64,000 nt of DNA from NCBI GenBank assembly GCA_963732905.1, contig CAVTBM010000008.1:1246973-1310972 (forward strand), read 5' to 3'. Below are positions 44,011-52,428 of the stretch, in pieces. Source of the DNA: DASQZK01 sp963732905. GTDB lineage: Bacteria; Bacteroidota; Bacteroidia; Bacteroidales; GCA-2748055. The first letter of the stretch is position 1. Every line of letters begins with the position of its first letter. The notes beneath the pieces are model-generated. The model saw only the letters and a list, made by a program, of their open reading frames with translations, ran no database searches and had not been told where the DNA came from. A program made the position numbers and the translations under genes.

Positions 44011-44541
44011 TTACAATGTAAGCGCAAATAGAAGCCAGGCACACCAACCTAACGCTTCCGCACCTATCAGTTGTCCTTTTGCTTTACTCTTGTAACAACT
44101 TAGATATTCCAGGTCACTGAATTGGTCTTTGTTTTTTGACATCATATAAGTCTGTTTACCTTTTTCAGGTGTCGGGTTTGCCAAAGCAGTTCCAATCATT
44201 GCAAATGGACCAAATAGGACTCCTAAAACGAAATGTCCGCCTTTTTTACCATGGTAATTTTCAGCATCAAGTCTACCGTTTAAGCATTTGCTTGGGTCTC
44301 CGTCAGCTATTTTCAAATACTCTGTGTAAACTTTGTCTTCTGAATTCTCAAACTGAAGTGACAATATTTCAGATGCCGGAACTATATACTTGTTTCCATC
44401 TGCTTTGAAAACAACAGAACAGTCTTTGATTTTGGTTACTTTACCTTCAAATACCATTTCGTTGTTTAGCGTTAAAATGTCACCTGCAAAAGAGGCAATA
44501 GCGAACAATGTTGCAGTTAATGTCAATATTATTTTCCTCAT
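44011..44541 (-). CDS. Small secreted/membrane protein of unknown function (cassette cargo)
   Basis: Start at MRKIILTLTATLFAIASFAGD (44541), which gives a clean signal peptide; the frame is open 38 codons more, into a conserved cassette leader. The mature part (~155 residues) opens DILTLNNEMVFEGKVTKIKDC, a pattern of small beta-barrel-like domains seen in Bacteroidota. Later it has a glycine-rich hydrophobic hairpin (GGHFVLGVLFGPFAMIGTAL) and a C-terminal helix (EALGWCAWLLFALTL). Boundaries are complementary GTTATGGGC (left) and GCCCATAAC (right). The family is unknown to me. Confidence 0.75.
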   Translation of the reverse strand: MRKIILTLTATLFAIASFAGDILTLNNEMVFEGKVTKIKDCSVVFKADGNKYIVPASEILSLQFENSEDKVYTEYLKIADGDPSKCLNGRLDAENYHGKKGGHFVLGVLFGPFAMIGTALANPTPEKGKQTYMMSKNKDQFSDLEYLSCYKSKAKGQLIGAEALGWCAWLLFALTL

Positions 44542-44559
44542 TTCTGTGTATTTAAGATT

Positions 44560-44622
44560 CTCTACTCGTAAGGCTTTTCGATTACGCCCCGTTTTTTTAA
44601 ATGGTCGCTGAACTCCATTAAA
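44560..44622. repeat. Shared upstream segment of two cassettes (also at 53697-53760)
   Basis: CTACTCGTAAGGCTTTTCGATTACGCCCCGTTTTT...ATGG.CGCTGAACTCC here and CTACTCATAAGGCTTTTCGGCATCGCCCCGTTTTTAAAG there, immediately upstream of the cargo genes at 44541 and 53678. Possibly a common promoter/leader segment. Confidence 0.6.
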
Positions 44623-44717
44623 TATTTGTTTAGTCATTTTTTGCGAAACTTTCAAGAAGTGTTAAAAGTCTCTGATTCTCTTGTCAGTGTCATTCCGTTG
44701 TGTCGTTTTTTAAACTA

Positions 44718-44726
44718 GCCCATAAC
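44718..44726. other. Left core (GCCCATAAC) of an attC-like site, rest decayed
   Basis: Exact complement of GTTATGGGC at 43983-43991. The bases after it match the 80-bp dispersed repeat instead of a palindrome, so the site seems to be interrupted or eroded. It still marks the right border of the preceding cassette. Confidence 0.55.
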
Positions 44727-44825
44727 GTGAGTCTGCGCTAAAACTCAATTTCAAATTGAATTTAAGCATTTATTACTAAAAACCGAAGCAATACAGCCAA
44801 TAAATTTGAGGTTTTTGATTTTGAT

Positions 44826-45075
44826 TTATTTCAAGTTGGCATTAGTAATTTTTTCTACTTGTCCTGATTTCATTTCTCTTATAAATGATGTTATCAACCA
44901 TGTCCATAAAACAACCGTTGACATCACAGATAGGATATCATTACTTAACCAATGAAATATTTTAAAAATTGATGCACCAGACCAAAAAATAACTATAGCT
45001 AATTTTATATAATGATACGGGTATGCTTCATTGAAAATTTTGACTAACGTTTTTATAACGTATTGGCATTTACTT
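44826..45075 (-). pseudogene. Small membrane-protein frame without a start codon
   Basis: The minus strand is open from about 45075 to the TAA at 44826 and reads FNEAYPYHYIKLAIVIFWSG, IFKIFHWLSNDILSVMST, VVLWTWLITSFIREMKSG and QVEKITNANLK. It has two or three hydrophobic helices. There is no ATG in frame before the upstream stop, so it has lost its start, or the frame is shifted (LETIREMMLYLIK lies in a neighbouring frame). Probably decayed cassette cargo. Confidence 0.45.
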
Positions 45076-45291
45076 TATTAAATATAGCATCATTTCACGA
45101 ATTGTCTCCAATTTTTCTGGAAAAGGTTAGCTTACGAAATCAGTTTCTCAGAATCAGAGGGAATTGAGCACAACGCCCGACAACAGGCCTGGTGCCAACA
45201 TTAATACGTTTATCATTCTGTTTTCTATTAATTTCACATATACAAAAACCTCTGAAACTAGCGTATAGCAAGGCATTGGACATACATCTTT

Positions 45292-45300
45292 GTTAGCAGG
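45292..45300. other. Right core (GTTAGCAGG) of a worn attC-like site
   Basis: GTTAGCAGG, three bases before the stop of the next gene and roughly complementary to CTGCCTAAC at 46310-46318. The palindrome before it is not clear. Confidence 0.4.
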
Positions 45301-45302
45301 CG

Positions 45303-46211
45303 CTAATACTTGATGATTTTTCTAATGATAATGGTATTATTATTTTGCTGAATAGACAAAATGTATAAACCTTTTTTCATTAAACCCAGGTCAACACGAG
45401 TTGAATTATTGAAGACCTTATGAATAATTGGTTTACCTAATAAATCTGTTAAAACTAAGAGTGAATTATAATTATTATCAAGATTAATATCAATAATTCC
45501 GGTAGTTGGATTTGGATAGATACTAAAAGTTGGTTCAGAGTCTTGTTTTGAGATCTTCGTCAAAACATAAACATAATCGCAAGAATCAGCAATTCCAGTT
45601 GAATACTGGCCGAATTCATTATCCTGATAACATCTGAGCCCACGGGTGAAATTAGCATCGCAGGCCATTGATGTTGTCCAGGGATACCAGTTAAACATAT
45701 AGTTCATGTCTCCAATCTTCTCAACGATTACAGATGTTTCTGTTGGAGGGTAATAATTATTCTTTGAATAGGTAACATATAGTTTTTTCAAATCAGTTTC
45801 ATTCAGGCGAATCACGGATGTTGAATCAACTGTAACTAAAACAGTATCTGTTACCTGGTCTTCATTTTTCACTCTGATCATCCATGAATCATGCTCTTTT
45901 GCCGTAAAGTCATATAGCAATTGAAATTCATTGAAAGCCTCATCAAAAAAGAAAACTGAATCATTCCTTGAAAATACAAATTCATTCAATGGTCGAATAG
46001 CACAATCCAGTTGATGTCTTTTGGAAAGCTTCCGACATACCACATTTTGAAGCATTGTGTCTTTTTCTGAGGTTAATGACATGTAGTCTATATCACCAGA
46101 AAAGGCGAAGCTCTCATCGTAATACCATTTGGCACCAATAGGTGCAAAATCCTGACTAAAACTTTGAAAGGAAAAAAGAAGTGCGATGAAACTAATCAAT
46201 GTGAATTTCAT
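45303..46211 (-). CDS. T9SS-secreted protein (cassette cargo)
   Basis: 302 residues. Signal peptide MKFTLISFIALLFSFQSFSQ. The middle (DFAPIGAKWYYDESFAFSGD...) is typical of Bacteroidota proteins tracking short beta domains, without catalytic motif. The C-terminal ~75 residues (SIYPNPTTGIIDINLDNNYN, GKPIIHKVFN, MKKGLYILSIQQNNNTIIIRKIIKY) are a type A sorting domain, so the product is exported through the type IX system and displayed on the surface. It is bounded by a worn site on the left and the clear attC-like site at 46312, whose left core lies 100 bases upstream of the start. A cell-surface protein as cassette cargo is unusual and noted in the findings. Confidence 0.85.
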   Translation of the reverse strand: MKFTLISFIALLFSFQSFSQDFAPIGAKWYYDESFAFSGDIDYMSLTSEKDTMLQNVVCRKLSKRHQLDCAIRPLNEFVFSRNDSVFFFDEAFNEFQLLYDFTAKEHDSWMIRVKNEDQVTDTVLVTVDSTSVIRLNETDLKKLYVTYSKNNYYPPTETSVIVEKIGDMNYMFNWYPWTTSMACDANFTRGLRCYQDNEFGQYSTGIADSCDYVYVLTKISKQDSEPTFSIYPNPTTGIIDINLDNNYNSLLVLTDLLGKPIIHKVFNNSTRVDLGLMKKGLYILSIQQNNNTIIIRKIIKY

Positions 46212-46311
46212 GATTATAATTTTAAAATGAAGACGCCCGGTTTCAATAAATAAGGATAAACTTTAGGTCCACTATTTTTCCAACTGGTATTTGGTTTTCG
46301 GTACAAGGTCT

Positions 46312-46441
46312 GCCTAACGTTCCGCAAATACACGCAGGGCGGGAGTTTCACGATGAACTTCCTACGAAGATTTGCATTTCAAAATTTCAATTTCCTGCCA
46401 ACGAAGCACCAGAACCCTACTTGCGGGTATTGCTGTTGTAG
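46312..46441. other. attC-like site
   Basis: Left core GCCTAAC-GTTCCGCAAATACACGCAGGGCGGG, right arm CCTGCC..CCCTACTTGCGGGTATTGCT-GTTGTAGCC. Close relative of 60014-60153: shared ACTTCCTACGAAGA, AATTTC and CTTGCGGGTA words. Lies between the T9SS gene and a 33-codon frame whose stop is two bases away. Confidence 0.75.
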
Positions 46442-46442
46442 C

Positions 46443-46544
46443 CTATTGTTCTTTTCTTCTTGTTTTTTTCAAAGATAAATGTACATAAATATTCAGAATC
46501 AGGATAATGGTCGCAGAACCGGAATAACACCAACCAATACTCAT
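46443..46544 (-). CDS. Possible 33-residue membrane peptide
   Basis: ATG at 46544 opens MSIGWCYSGSATIILILNIY, then VHLSLKKTRRKEQ and a stop. One hydrophobic helix with a basic tail. The only support beyond the frame is position: the stop codon directly abuts the attC-like site at 46441, as cargo genes do here. Length is near what chance gives. Confidence 0.3.
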   Translation of the reverse strand: MSIGWCYSGSATIILILNIYVHLSLKKTRRKEQ

Positions 46545-46551
46545 TTTAAAA

Positions 46552-46648
46552 AATCACTTGTCATCTGATTAAAAAGGTCAAGTGACATAATAATTTCCTC
46601 AAGTGAAAAAAATATTTTCACTTGACCTTCTTTTGTTTGCACAAGTGA
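46552..46648. repeat. Cluster of TCACTTG / CAAGTGA heptamers
   Basis: TCACTTG at 46553 and 46619, CAAGTGA at 46578, 46603 and 46640 approximately, with an inverted pair CAAGTGAAAAAAATATTTTCACTTG at 46602-46627. Could be operator-like or the trace of a coding repeat. Lies between cassette genes. Confidence 0.5.
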
Positions 46649-46752
46649 AAATTATTTATTGTCCATATTTACCATCTCCGAATCTATTTTTTGTCGCTAA
46701 TTCCTTCTCAAATGGTGAGTACAGCTAAGGCATTTTATCTTCCAGCTTTTAT

Positions 46753-48039
46753 CTACGGTTTGATTTCACCTAAATTCTCAGCTTTCCATTTCATGGCTGA
46801 TAATACCCTTGATTTGCCACTGGGGTGGTCGTAAAATAAAATTTCTTCCCAATAGCTTGGTTCAATTTTTCTGTATGTTGATAATTTCATAGCCACCGAA
46901 GCAAAACCATCTGGTTCTCTGGCAGCATTTAATCCAAATATATCAGCTTCTATTTCGTTTACACGTATTATGTTGTTGTTTATCGGTGTTATTATAAAGA
47001 TGTATAATGAGAAAAGTACAATAAACAAGGGTAATCCTGAAATATCTGAAATGTCTTTTATTTGCCATTTGTGTCCCCACCGTTTGATAATTTTATTAAA
47101 CGACCAGTTTATAAATACAAATCCCAGGAAAATAAGTACCCCAAAAGATATAAGCATTTTATACATATGATGGAGTACGTAATGTCCTATTTCATGGGCC
47201 ATAACCGATTTGATTTCTGCGGGTGTACATGTATTCAGCAGGTTGTCGTTTAGTGAAATACGTGTTGTATTTCCAAAACCGCCTACATTGGCACTTATTT
47301 CACTGGTTTGTTTTGAGGCATCGAACTGATATACTTCGCTCGTAGGAACGCCATTGGCCCTGGCTAGTGATAGTATTTCTTCTTTAAGTTTACTTTCAGG
47401 AAGAGGTTTATATTTATTAAAAAGAGGGTTTATAAAAACAGGGGCTATGAACAAACCTATAATCAGGAAACCTATGGCAATAATACCGCCCCAAATCCAC
47501 CAGTTTTGCTTCGCTTTTCTTATGGCAATATACAATAACATGATAACAAGGCTACCAAATACCAGTTCCAAACCAAACGAAATCATTTTTTCGCCAAACC
47601 AGTTGCCAAACGTAAGGTTCGAAAGGTTATACTGATGTTCGCGGAAGAAGTTTTCATAAATATTTATCGGAAGGGTTAAAAGGAACGCGAAAAGCAGGTA
47701 AAAGCCAATATAAATGAGATTCTGTACATTTATTCTTTTCGCTTTTAAAGCCTGCTTTTTAATCCAGCTGGATAATCCCAGGGAAAGAAATATCCATGCT
47801 ACTACAAACGCATAAACCATATTCCAAAGGATAATCCAGTATTTTCCTTCAAAGTATGAGTCCGATTTACTTTTCTGCTCAGGGGTAAGAATCGACAGGT
47901 ATTCCTGTGTAGCAGTATAGGGATTAAAGCCTTCTGTTTTTGGAGCAATTAAATCTGCTGCTATGTCAGGTTTTGAAGTTGGAATGGCATAAGAATTAGC
48001 CATTAAGCAAATCATAAGAATTAGCAGGAACGTTTTCAT
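46753..48039 (-). CDS. M48-family (STE24/CAAX-type) zinc endopeptidase
   Basis: 428 residues, seven membrane segments. After a signal-like N-terminus the protein has the five helices, with FDASKQTSEISANVGGFGNTTRISLNDNLL and the zinc motif SVMAHEIGHYVLHHMYKML (HEIGH), then the third ligand in NEIEADIFGLNAAREP. This is the whole STE24-like pattern: the substrate chamber lies within the membrane. In bacteria such enzymes degrade misfolded membrane proteins or trim leaders. No partner lies next to it. Whether it belongs to a cassette is unclear: no attC-like site adjoins its 5' end, and its 3' side leads to the heptamer cluster. Confidence 0.9.
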   Translation of the reverse strand: MKTFLLILMICLMANSYAIPTSKPDIAADLIAPKTEGFNPYTATQEYLSILTPEQKSKSDSYFEGKYWIILWNMVYAFVVAWIFLSLGLSSWIKKQALKAKRINVQNLIYIGFYLLFAFLLTLPINIYENFFREHQYNLSNLTFGNWFGEKMISFGLELVFGSLVIMLLYIAIRKAKQNWWIWGGIIAIGFLIIGLFIAPVFINPLFNKYKPLPESKLKEEILSLARANGVPTSEVYQFDASKQTSEISANVGGFGNTTRISLNDNLLNTCTPAEIKSVMAHEIGHYVLHHMYKMLISFGVLIFLGFVFINWSFNKIIKRWGHKWQIKDISDISGLPLFIVLFSLYIFIITPINNNIIRVNEIEADIFGLNAAREPDGFASVAMKLSTYRKIEPSYWEEILFYDHPSGKSRVLSAMKWKAENLGEIKP

Positions 48040-48457
48040 AAGTCAACGATTTTAGTTTTAATAATATCGCATATTTGATTGATGATTTTTCAAAGTTCTG
48101 TCCTTCAGGTCATCTTACGTAACATACTGTTTTTCAGGGTTTCAAAAACCAAAACCGTCATTAAGTACATAGAACTAAATTTCTGCAAAATTTGTCGGGG
48201 TGTAGTTCAACACCGACTCCTCGCTGTTCCGATTACGATCGGAATGCAGAACGCTCAGAGTCCTATTTATTGGCGGTAGTTATTAGATTAATATTTTTTT
48301 ATCCCCTTCAGTTACCCTCTAATACAAACCGTTTGTTTTACGATACTTGATTAGGATAGTATGATTAGTAATTGCCTGTTAAAATAAGATTTAAATAACT
48401 ATAAAATATAGTTACAGAAGCATTCATTTAGAAAAAGCAAGAAAGTTATTAATACTA
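48040..48457. other. Intergenic region with a worn attC-like right arm
   Basis: 48210-48278 holds CGACTCCTCGCTGTTCCGATTACGATCGGAATGCAGAACGC (inner hairpin TTCCGATTACGATCGGAA) and ends TATTTATTGGCGGTAG. TTGGCGGTA at 48270-48278 is complementary to TACCGCCAA at 49102-49110, so it marks the left border of the next cassette. No left arm or gene was found in this stretch. Confidence 0.45.
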
Positions 48458-48949
48458 CTATTCACTTAATACTTCGTTAATTTTTGGTATATCCTCGTTT
48501 TTAGGAATAAAGCAAATGCTTATGAAGTCGATCATCCACTTATCGTTTATTCTTACCAGGTGTAAGGTATTGCGGGCTGGAAGGACCGGACTCATAACCG
48601 GCATGATATATTCTTCGATTACCGTGGCAGAATTGCCGTCAGCGGCCACTTTCACTATACGCTCACCCATATAACTATGCTCAGGCACTATACTGGAATA
48701 GTATTGTGTCCACATATCGACCACCTGTTTTTTATTATAGAGTTCTGACGGAGCAGTACCTGTAACCAGGGCATCTTCAGTTAAGAATGAAGCCAGGGTG
48801 TCGGTGTTGGTAACAGCTTCAAATTTATCGATTAAGGCATTTAAAGAAGCCTTTTCGACTTCAAGATCAACTGGTTGCTTCTCAGCCTGTTGTTTGCAAG
48901 CTGATAATAAAATCATAAAAATTATAAAAGGCAGTTTAATCTTTTTCAT
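48458..48949 (-). CDS. NTF2/SnoaL-like (DUF4440-type) lipoprotein (cassette cargo)
   Basis: 163 residues. Lipobox FMILLSACKQQ, Cys at residue 18. The mature domain (KASLNALIDKFEAVTNTDTLASFLTED...) has the cone-shaped NTF2/SnoaL pattern: helix, strand 'DALVTGTAPSELYNKKQVVDMW', strand with SATVIEEYIMPV, and the end NDKWMIDFISICFIP. Small-molecule binding or a ketosteroid-isomerase-like pocket is the family role; the catalytic residues are not identifiable here. Borders: TTGGCGGTA on its 3' side and TACCGCCAAC on its 5' side. Confidence 0.8.
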   Translation of the reverse strand: MKKIKLPFIIFMILLSACKQQAEKQPVDLEVEKASLNALIDKFEAVTNTDTLASFLTEDALVTGTAPSELYNKKQVVDMWTQYYSSIVPEHSYMGERIVKVAADGNSATVIEEYIMPVMSPVLPARNTLHLVRINDKWMIDFISICFIPKNEDIPKINEVLSE

Positions 48950-49101
48950 AAAATTTAGATTTTATTAGATTTGCAAATAAAAATAATAAATTTATTATTT
49001 GATTCAAATAATAACCTATGGTAGTTAATTAAAGGACCAAAAATAGAGGAAGGTATAGAGATTTTTTATTAAATATCACAATTTCAGAGCTTTGTATTAA
49101 T

Positions 49102-49265
49102 TACCGCCAACGGGAGTCTCCCGCCGAGCGGGAGGCTGACGGTCACTTGTAAGTTGTCGTTGCGGATTTCGAAGAGCGTTCCTGTCCGAAGGACACGGAA
49201 CTGCGAAACGAGAATCCAGCGTACGACACACCACGAACCCCGCAATGCAATTTACAATTTAGCAA
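49102..49265. other. attC-like site
   Basis: Left core TACCGCCAAC-GGGAGTC; internal TTCGTTGCGGATTTCGAAGAGCGTTCCTGTCCG also appears in 53023-53159, so the two share a core. The right side CCCCGCAATGCAATTTACAATTTAGCAACC is less symmetric. The toxin-antitoxin cassette starts beyond it. Confidence 0.6.
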
Positions 49266-49272
49266 CCGTACT

Positions 49273-49641
49273 TTATTTAGTCAGTTGATAGTCATTGATT
49301 AATAATTCTGGCGAAAGGTTTAATCTTGCAGTCAATTTTCTGATCATTTCAACTGTCAGTTTTCTTTTTCGGTTCAATATTTCTGAAACACGGCTTTTTC
49401 CTCCAATTTCATTTATTAGATCAACCTGTTTCAGATGCATTTCCTCCATTCTTATTTTAATAGCTTCAATTGGATCAGTTGCTTCGACTGGATAATGTTT
49501 TTTTTCAAATTCATCAATCAATAGACCAAGCACGTCTGCTTCATCGCTTTCAATAGTCCCAATTTCTGCACTAAAAATGGTTTCAAGCCTTTTCAATGCA
49601 CGATTGTAGTCAGTTTCTGTTTTTATCGGGCTTATTTCCAT
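49273..49641 (-). CDS. HigA-type antitoxin (XRE)
   Basis: 122 residues. N-terminal helical part (ALKRLETIFSAEIGTIESDEADVLGLLIDEFEKKHYPVEATDPIEAI) followed by an XRE helix-turn-helix (MEEMHLKQVDLINEIGGKSRVSEILNRKRKLTVEMIRKLTARLNL). This is the HigA-COG5499 antitoxin arrangement. It overlaps no other gene and is 11 bases downstream of the HigB remnant, with the usual toxin-antitoxin order on the minus strand. It should bind and repress its own promoter. Its toxin is interrupted by a stop codon, so the module looks half dead. Cassette cargo. Confidence 0.88.
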   Translation of the reverse strand: MEISPIKTETDYNRALKRLETIFSAEIGTIESDEADVLGLLIDEFEKKHYPVEATDPIEAIKIRMEEMHLKQVDLINEIGGKSRVSEILNRKRKLTVEMIRKLTARLNLSPELLINDYQLTK

Positions 49642-49652
49642 GTCATGTAATT

Positions 49653-49949
49653 TTAAATTGTGTTTACCTCAATCTTGTCGTATTCACTATGAGTTCCAAT
49701 AAAACGAATAAATATCCATTGTTTCTCAAAGTTGAATTTTGCAACCAGCCGATATGAATTGCCTTTTATATTAAAGACAATTCTGCTGTCCTTTAGAATA
49801 CCTGCATTAACGTAAGTTTGTTTAATTTCAACTGGAGTCTTCCAGTCAGAATTCATTGCTGTATCAAATCAGGTTTTCAAGTATTGTTCTGAGTCTGGAT
49901 GTGTTTCCCAAAAATTTCTGAGTGTACTTTTTGCAAATATTCTCTCCAT
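49653..49949 (-). pseudogene. HigB-type toxin with an internal TGA (W to stop)
   Basis: ATG at 49949 reads MERIFAKSTLRNFWETHPDS, EQYLKT, then TGA at 49869-49871, then FDTAMNSDWKTPVEIKQTYV, NAGILKDSRIVFNIKGNSYR, LVAKFNFEKQWIFIRFIG. Relatives have Trp at this place (TALDHWY-type helix). The rest of the RelE-like fold and the catalytic Arg/Tyr region are intact. A truncated 26-residue peptide could not act. The remaining C-terminal part is open from an ATG at 49856 (67 codons) and might be made as a fragment. So the RNase is probably inactive, although the antitoxin downstream is whole. Confidence 0.8.
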
Positions 49950-50128
49950 AGCAACTAATTATTGATGAAAAGATAAGTATAAATTCTCGATTTGGGAACT
50001 TTATTTTTCTGACAGTATGGTTGCTGTTGGTGCCCAATTATTTTTATTTTTTATTTCTCAATAGTTGTTAAATCCATGTAATCTTCACCAGCGTGCCCAA
50101 CAGCTAAAAATATTTTGTCTCTTGATCA

Positions 50129-50143
50129 CCACTGTCCGATAAA
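50129..50143. other. Lone sequence resembling the repeat-element inverted repeat
   Basis: CACTGTCCGATAAAA is similar to CACTGCTGTCCGGTAAA, the end of the 225-bp repeat elements. No partner was found within reach. Possibly a relic end. Confidence 0.3.
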
Positions 50144-50155
50144 AGAGAATGCAAC

Positions 50156-52099
50156 CTATAACACTTTCGTTGAGCCAATTAAGTTTGCTCCAAGGTCAGC
50201 ATTCCAACTATTTCCCTTATTCGCAAACTGTATACAGCGCCTGTTAGCACTTTTTTCTTTAGGATCATTGATCTTCAGGTAAATATCATAGTCCCCGGCA
50301 GGAACGCTACCAAATGAGGACATTATAACCGAAAAGTTCAAATCACGCCATGCAGCAGTATTATCCGGCCTGCCATTGCCACCCTCATCGGTCAGCCAAT
50401 CCCTTGCGTCCAGCTTCGTAAGCGTAATGTAAGTGTCAGAACCGGCTTTGGGTTTCAGAATAACCGACACATTTTTTCGGTTGACAATATTACCAAAGCC
50501 GACGTTTTGGATCTTTCCTTCGAACCTCAGGATGCCGTTCTGCTCTACCCATTCACTTGCTTTAGCCTCACGCAACACCAAACGGTAACCTAATCTGTCG
50601 CGGAAATATTCCAGCCCGGTTCTGCCTGCATATACCGGGTCAAAGATCGCCGTTTTTGTTGGTCCGGTAAAAGGAGGAGATGTCTCTTCATTTGATGCGG
50701 GAAATGTAACTGGTGCAGTGACGTTTGCCTCATTATAGATAAAATTACTCCACCGGGAATAATTACCATGTCTCATATTCAAAACAGTTGTCCGGAATTC
50801 ATGGGCTTCGATAATAGCGCCCGGCATATTTCCAAAAGCATTATTGCCGATCCCGCCTTCACCTTCAAAAATGGTATTTAGGTTATGAAGCCAGGTGAGA
50901 GATCCGAAACGTTCATATGGATAATCAAATCTGCCATTGTCGCCATAATTAGCCGCATAACTATCGTCGAAAAGACCAAAACGCGACTCCGGTGAGCCCT
51001 TTGGCGGAACCGGCATTGTATTTACATTAGTAACAGTGTAAGTGGTCCCATACGTAAGGTTATACCATGCCAGTAATAAGCGGTGATCTGTTAAAAGAGT
51101 ACGCGAAGCAGGAACAGCGTCCAGATATGCATCCAAAAGCTTTTTAGCAGCATCCGCACTCAGAGCCAAGGGTGATGAGTGCTGCTCGCCCCATGGACCA
51201 AGCATCCCCGTTTTAACACACATGATGATGTCTTCGAATTCATGGAAAATGGGTTTAAGCTGCCAAAGATGATATTGTATCCAGTCCTGGTCTGTATGAC
51301 CGGGTACGTCACACATGGCCGATAGATTATTTGGCGTTACGTATGCTGGTTCCGGGCCAAGAATGAGCCCTTCGGTGAGATTCAGGTGGGGATACTTTTG
51401 GGGTTCAATATAACTAAACCCGTTGCCATCATAAGAAAATTTCACAAAGGCTACGCCGTTGCCATCTCTAACCTTCTGAAGCAGGCCTCTAATGTAATCA
51501 AGTGCAAATGATGTTAACGGTTGAGTTTTTCCTGTTCTTGTGGCTCCGGTACCCGGATCTGCAAACAATCCATCATCCTTGTAAGCAAAAGCATCTTTCG
51601 CCGAGAGGAACGCATTCGACGAAAAGTTACACAAGTCAAAACCCATAAATGATACAGAAGGAAGGGCAGAGACCCCGGTACCGCCAACGTAAGGGTTGGC
51701 GTTTTGATTAACACCATTATAAAATTGAGTCTCTTCAATATCATCACCTTCCACCGGGGGTACCTGTCTTCCCTGATAGAGCACAGAATTTGCGTCAACC
51801 GGAACCCTGTGATCTACTTCAGGCGTAATACCAAAAGGCGAATTAGTCTCATTAACCGAACTCGGCGATATATTCTGCCAACGGCCTCTAAAGGGGCCTC
51901 TGTCCGGATTCGGAATATCAACAGGATTCTCCGTATAGTCAAGCGCCTGTAAAACAAGCGGAGCTTCTTTTCTATCGTCCTTACCATTCCCTGCAATGTC
52001 GTTTTTGGGATCCTTTCCCGCGTATATGACAAAAAACAAGGCTGTAAATAGCAGCCCAATGATGAACCTGATTTCATTCGCTCTAAATGTTTTTTTCAT
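50156..52099 (-). CDS. DUF4874/DUF4832 secreted protein
   Basis: Start at MKKTFRANEIRFIIGLLFTALFFVIYAGK (52099), a signal/anchor helix; the frame is open 36 codons more upstream. The product is 647 residues. It begins the domain with ENPVDIPNPDRGPFRGRW (DUF4874 opening 'NPdRG') and shows the (beta/alpha) barrel-like course: NGVAFVKFSYDG, PIFHEFEDIIMCVKTGMLGPWGE, then the DUF4832 part with LREAKASEWVEQNGILRFEGKIQNVGFGNI and PAGDYDIYLKINDPKE. The families are extracellular proteins of unknown role; the second domain looks like an immunoglobulin-type fold, and the barrel looks like a glycoside hydrolase. It would be the largest cassette cargo here, between the worn border near 50030 and the site at 52290. 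Confidence 0.8.
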   Translation of the reverse strand: MKKTFRANEIRFIIGLLFTALFFVIYAGKDPKNDIAGNGKDDRKEAPLVLQALDYTENPVDIPNPDRGPFRGRWQNISPSSVNETNSPFGITPEVDHRVPVDANSVLYQGRQVPPVEGDDIEETQFYNGVNQNANPYVGGTGVSALPSVSFMGFDLCNFSSNAFLSAKDAFAYKDDGLFADPGTGATRTGKTQPLTSFALDYIRGLLQKVRDGNGVAFVKFSYDGNGFSYIEPQKYPHLNLTEGLILGPEPAYVTPNNLSAMCDVPGHTDQDWIQYHLWQLKPIFHEFEDIIMCVKTGMLGPWGEQHSSPLALSADAAKKLLDAYLDAVPASRTLLTDHRLLLAWYNLTYGTTYTVTNVNTMPVPPKGSPESRFGLFDDSYAANYGDNGRFDYPYERFGSLTWLHNLNTIFEGEGGIGNNAFGNMPGAIIEAHEFRTTVLNMRHGNYSRWSNFIYNEANVTAPVTFPASNEETSPPFTGPTKTAIFDPVYAGRTGLEYFRDRLGYRLVLREAKASEWVEQNGILRFEGKIQNVGFGNIVNRKNVSVILKPKAGSDTYITLTKLDARDWLTDEGGNGRPDNTAAWRDLNFSVIMSSFGSVPAGDYDIYLKINDPKEKSANRRCIQFANKGNSWNADLGANLIGSTKVL

Positions 52100-52289
52100 A
52101 ATCTCCAATTTTATATAATAAATGGATGCTTTGCCGATGTAAATGTCAGTAGTAAAATAATCTACAATAAAGTTATGAAAATTAATTTTCTTAATAAAAC
52201 CGTGCAAAACGGCAAAAGAACCACACCGGCTGGGACAGTATAAAATCGTTTAATCCCCTTAGTGTATAGCTTTGATCGACAGCAGTTAA

Positions 52290-52421
52290 GCCCAACACAA
52301 ATTAAAACACAATTGAGCCTGCATTTTGATCCACACTACAACAAAAAAAGAGGTAGATGGTTAATCAACAATCTACCTCTTTTTTGGGCTCAACGGTGCC
52401 TTAATTCCTAATTTGTTATGG
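52290..52421. other. attC-like site with an internal hairpin
   Basis: Left core GCCCAAC-ACAAATTA, right end TAATTTGTTATGG-CGC: the outer arms pair (ACAAATTA / TAATTTGT). The middle is a long perfect hairpin (AAAAAAGAGGTAGAT..ATCTACCTCTTTTTT, 52345-52388) and GAGCC/GGCTC. The right end complements GCGCCATAAC at 53023. Confidence 0.8.
52345..52388. terminator. Hairpin AAAAAAGAGGTAGAT..ATCTACCTCTTTTTT
   Basis: An 11-bp stem with A- and T-runs on both sides, so it could end transcripts in both directions. It sits within the attC-like site and would serve the cargo gene at 52429 (minus). Confidence 0.7.
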
Positions 52422-52428
52422 CGCGTTT

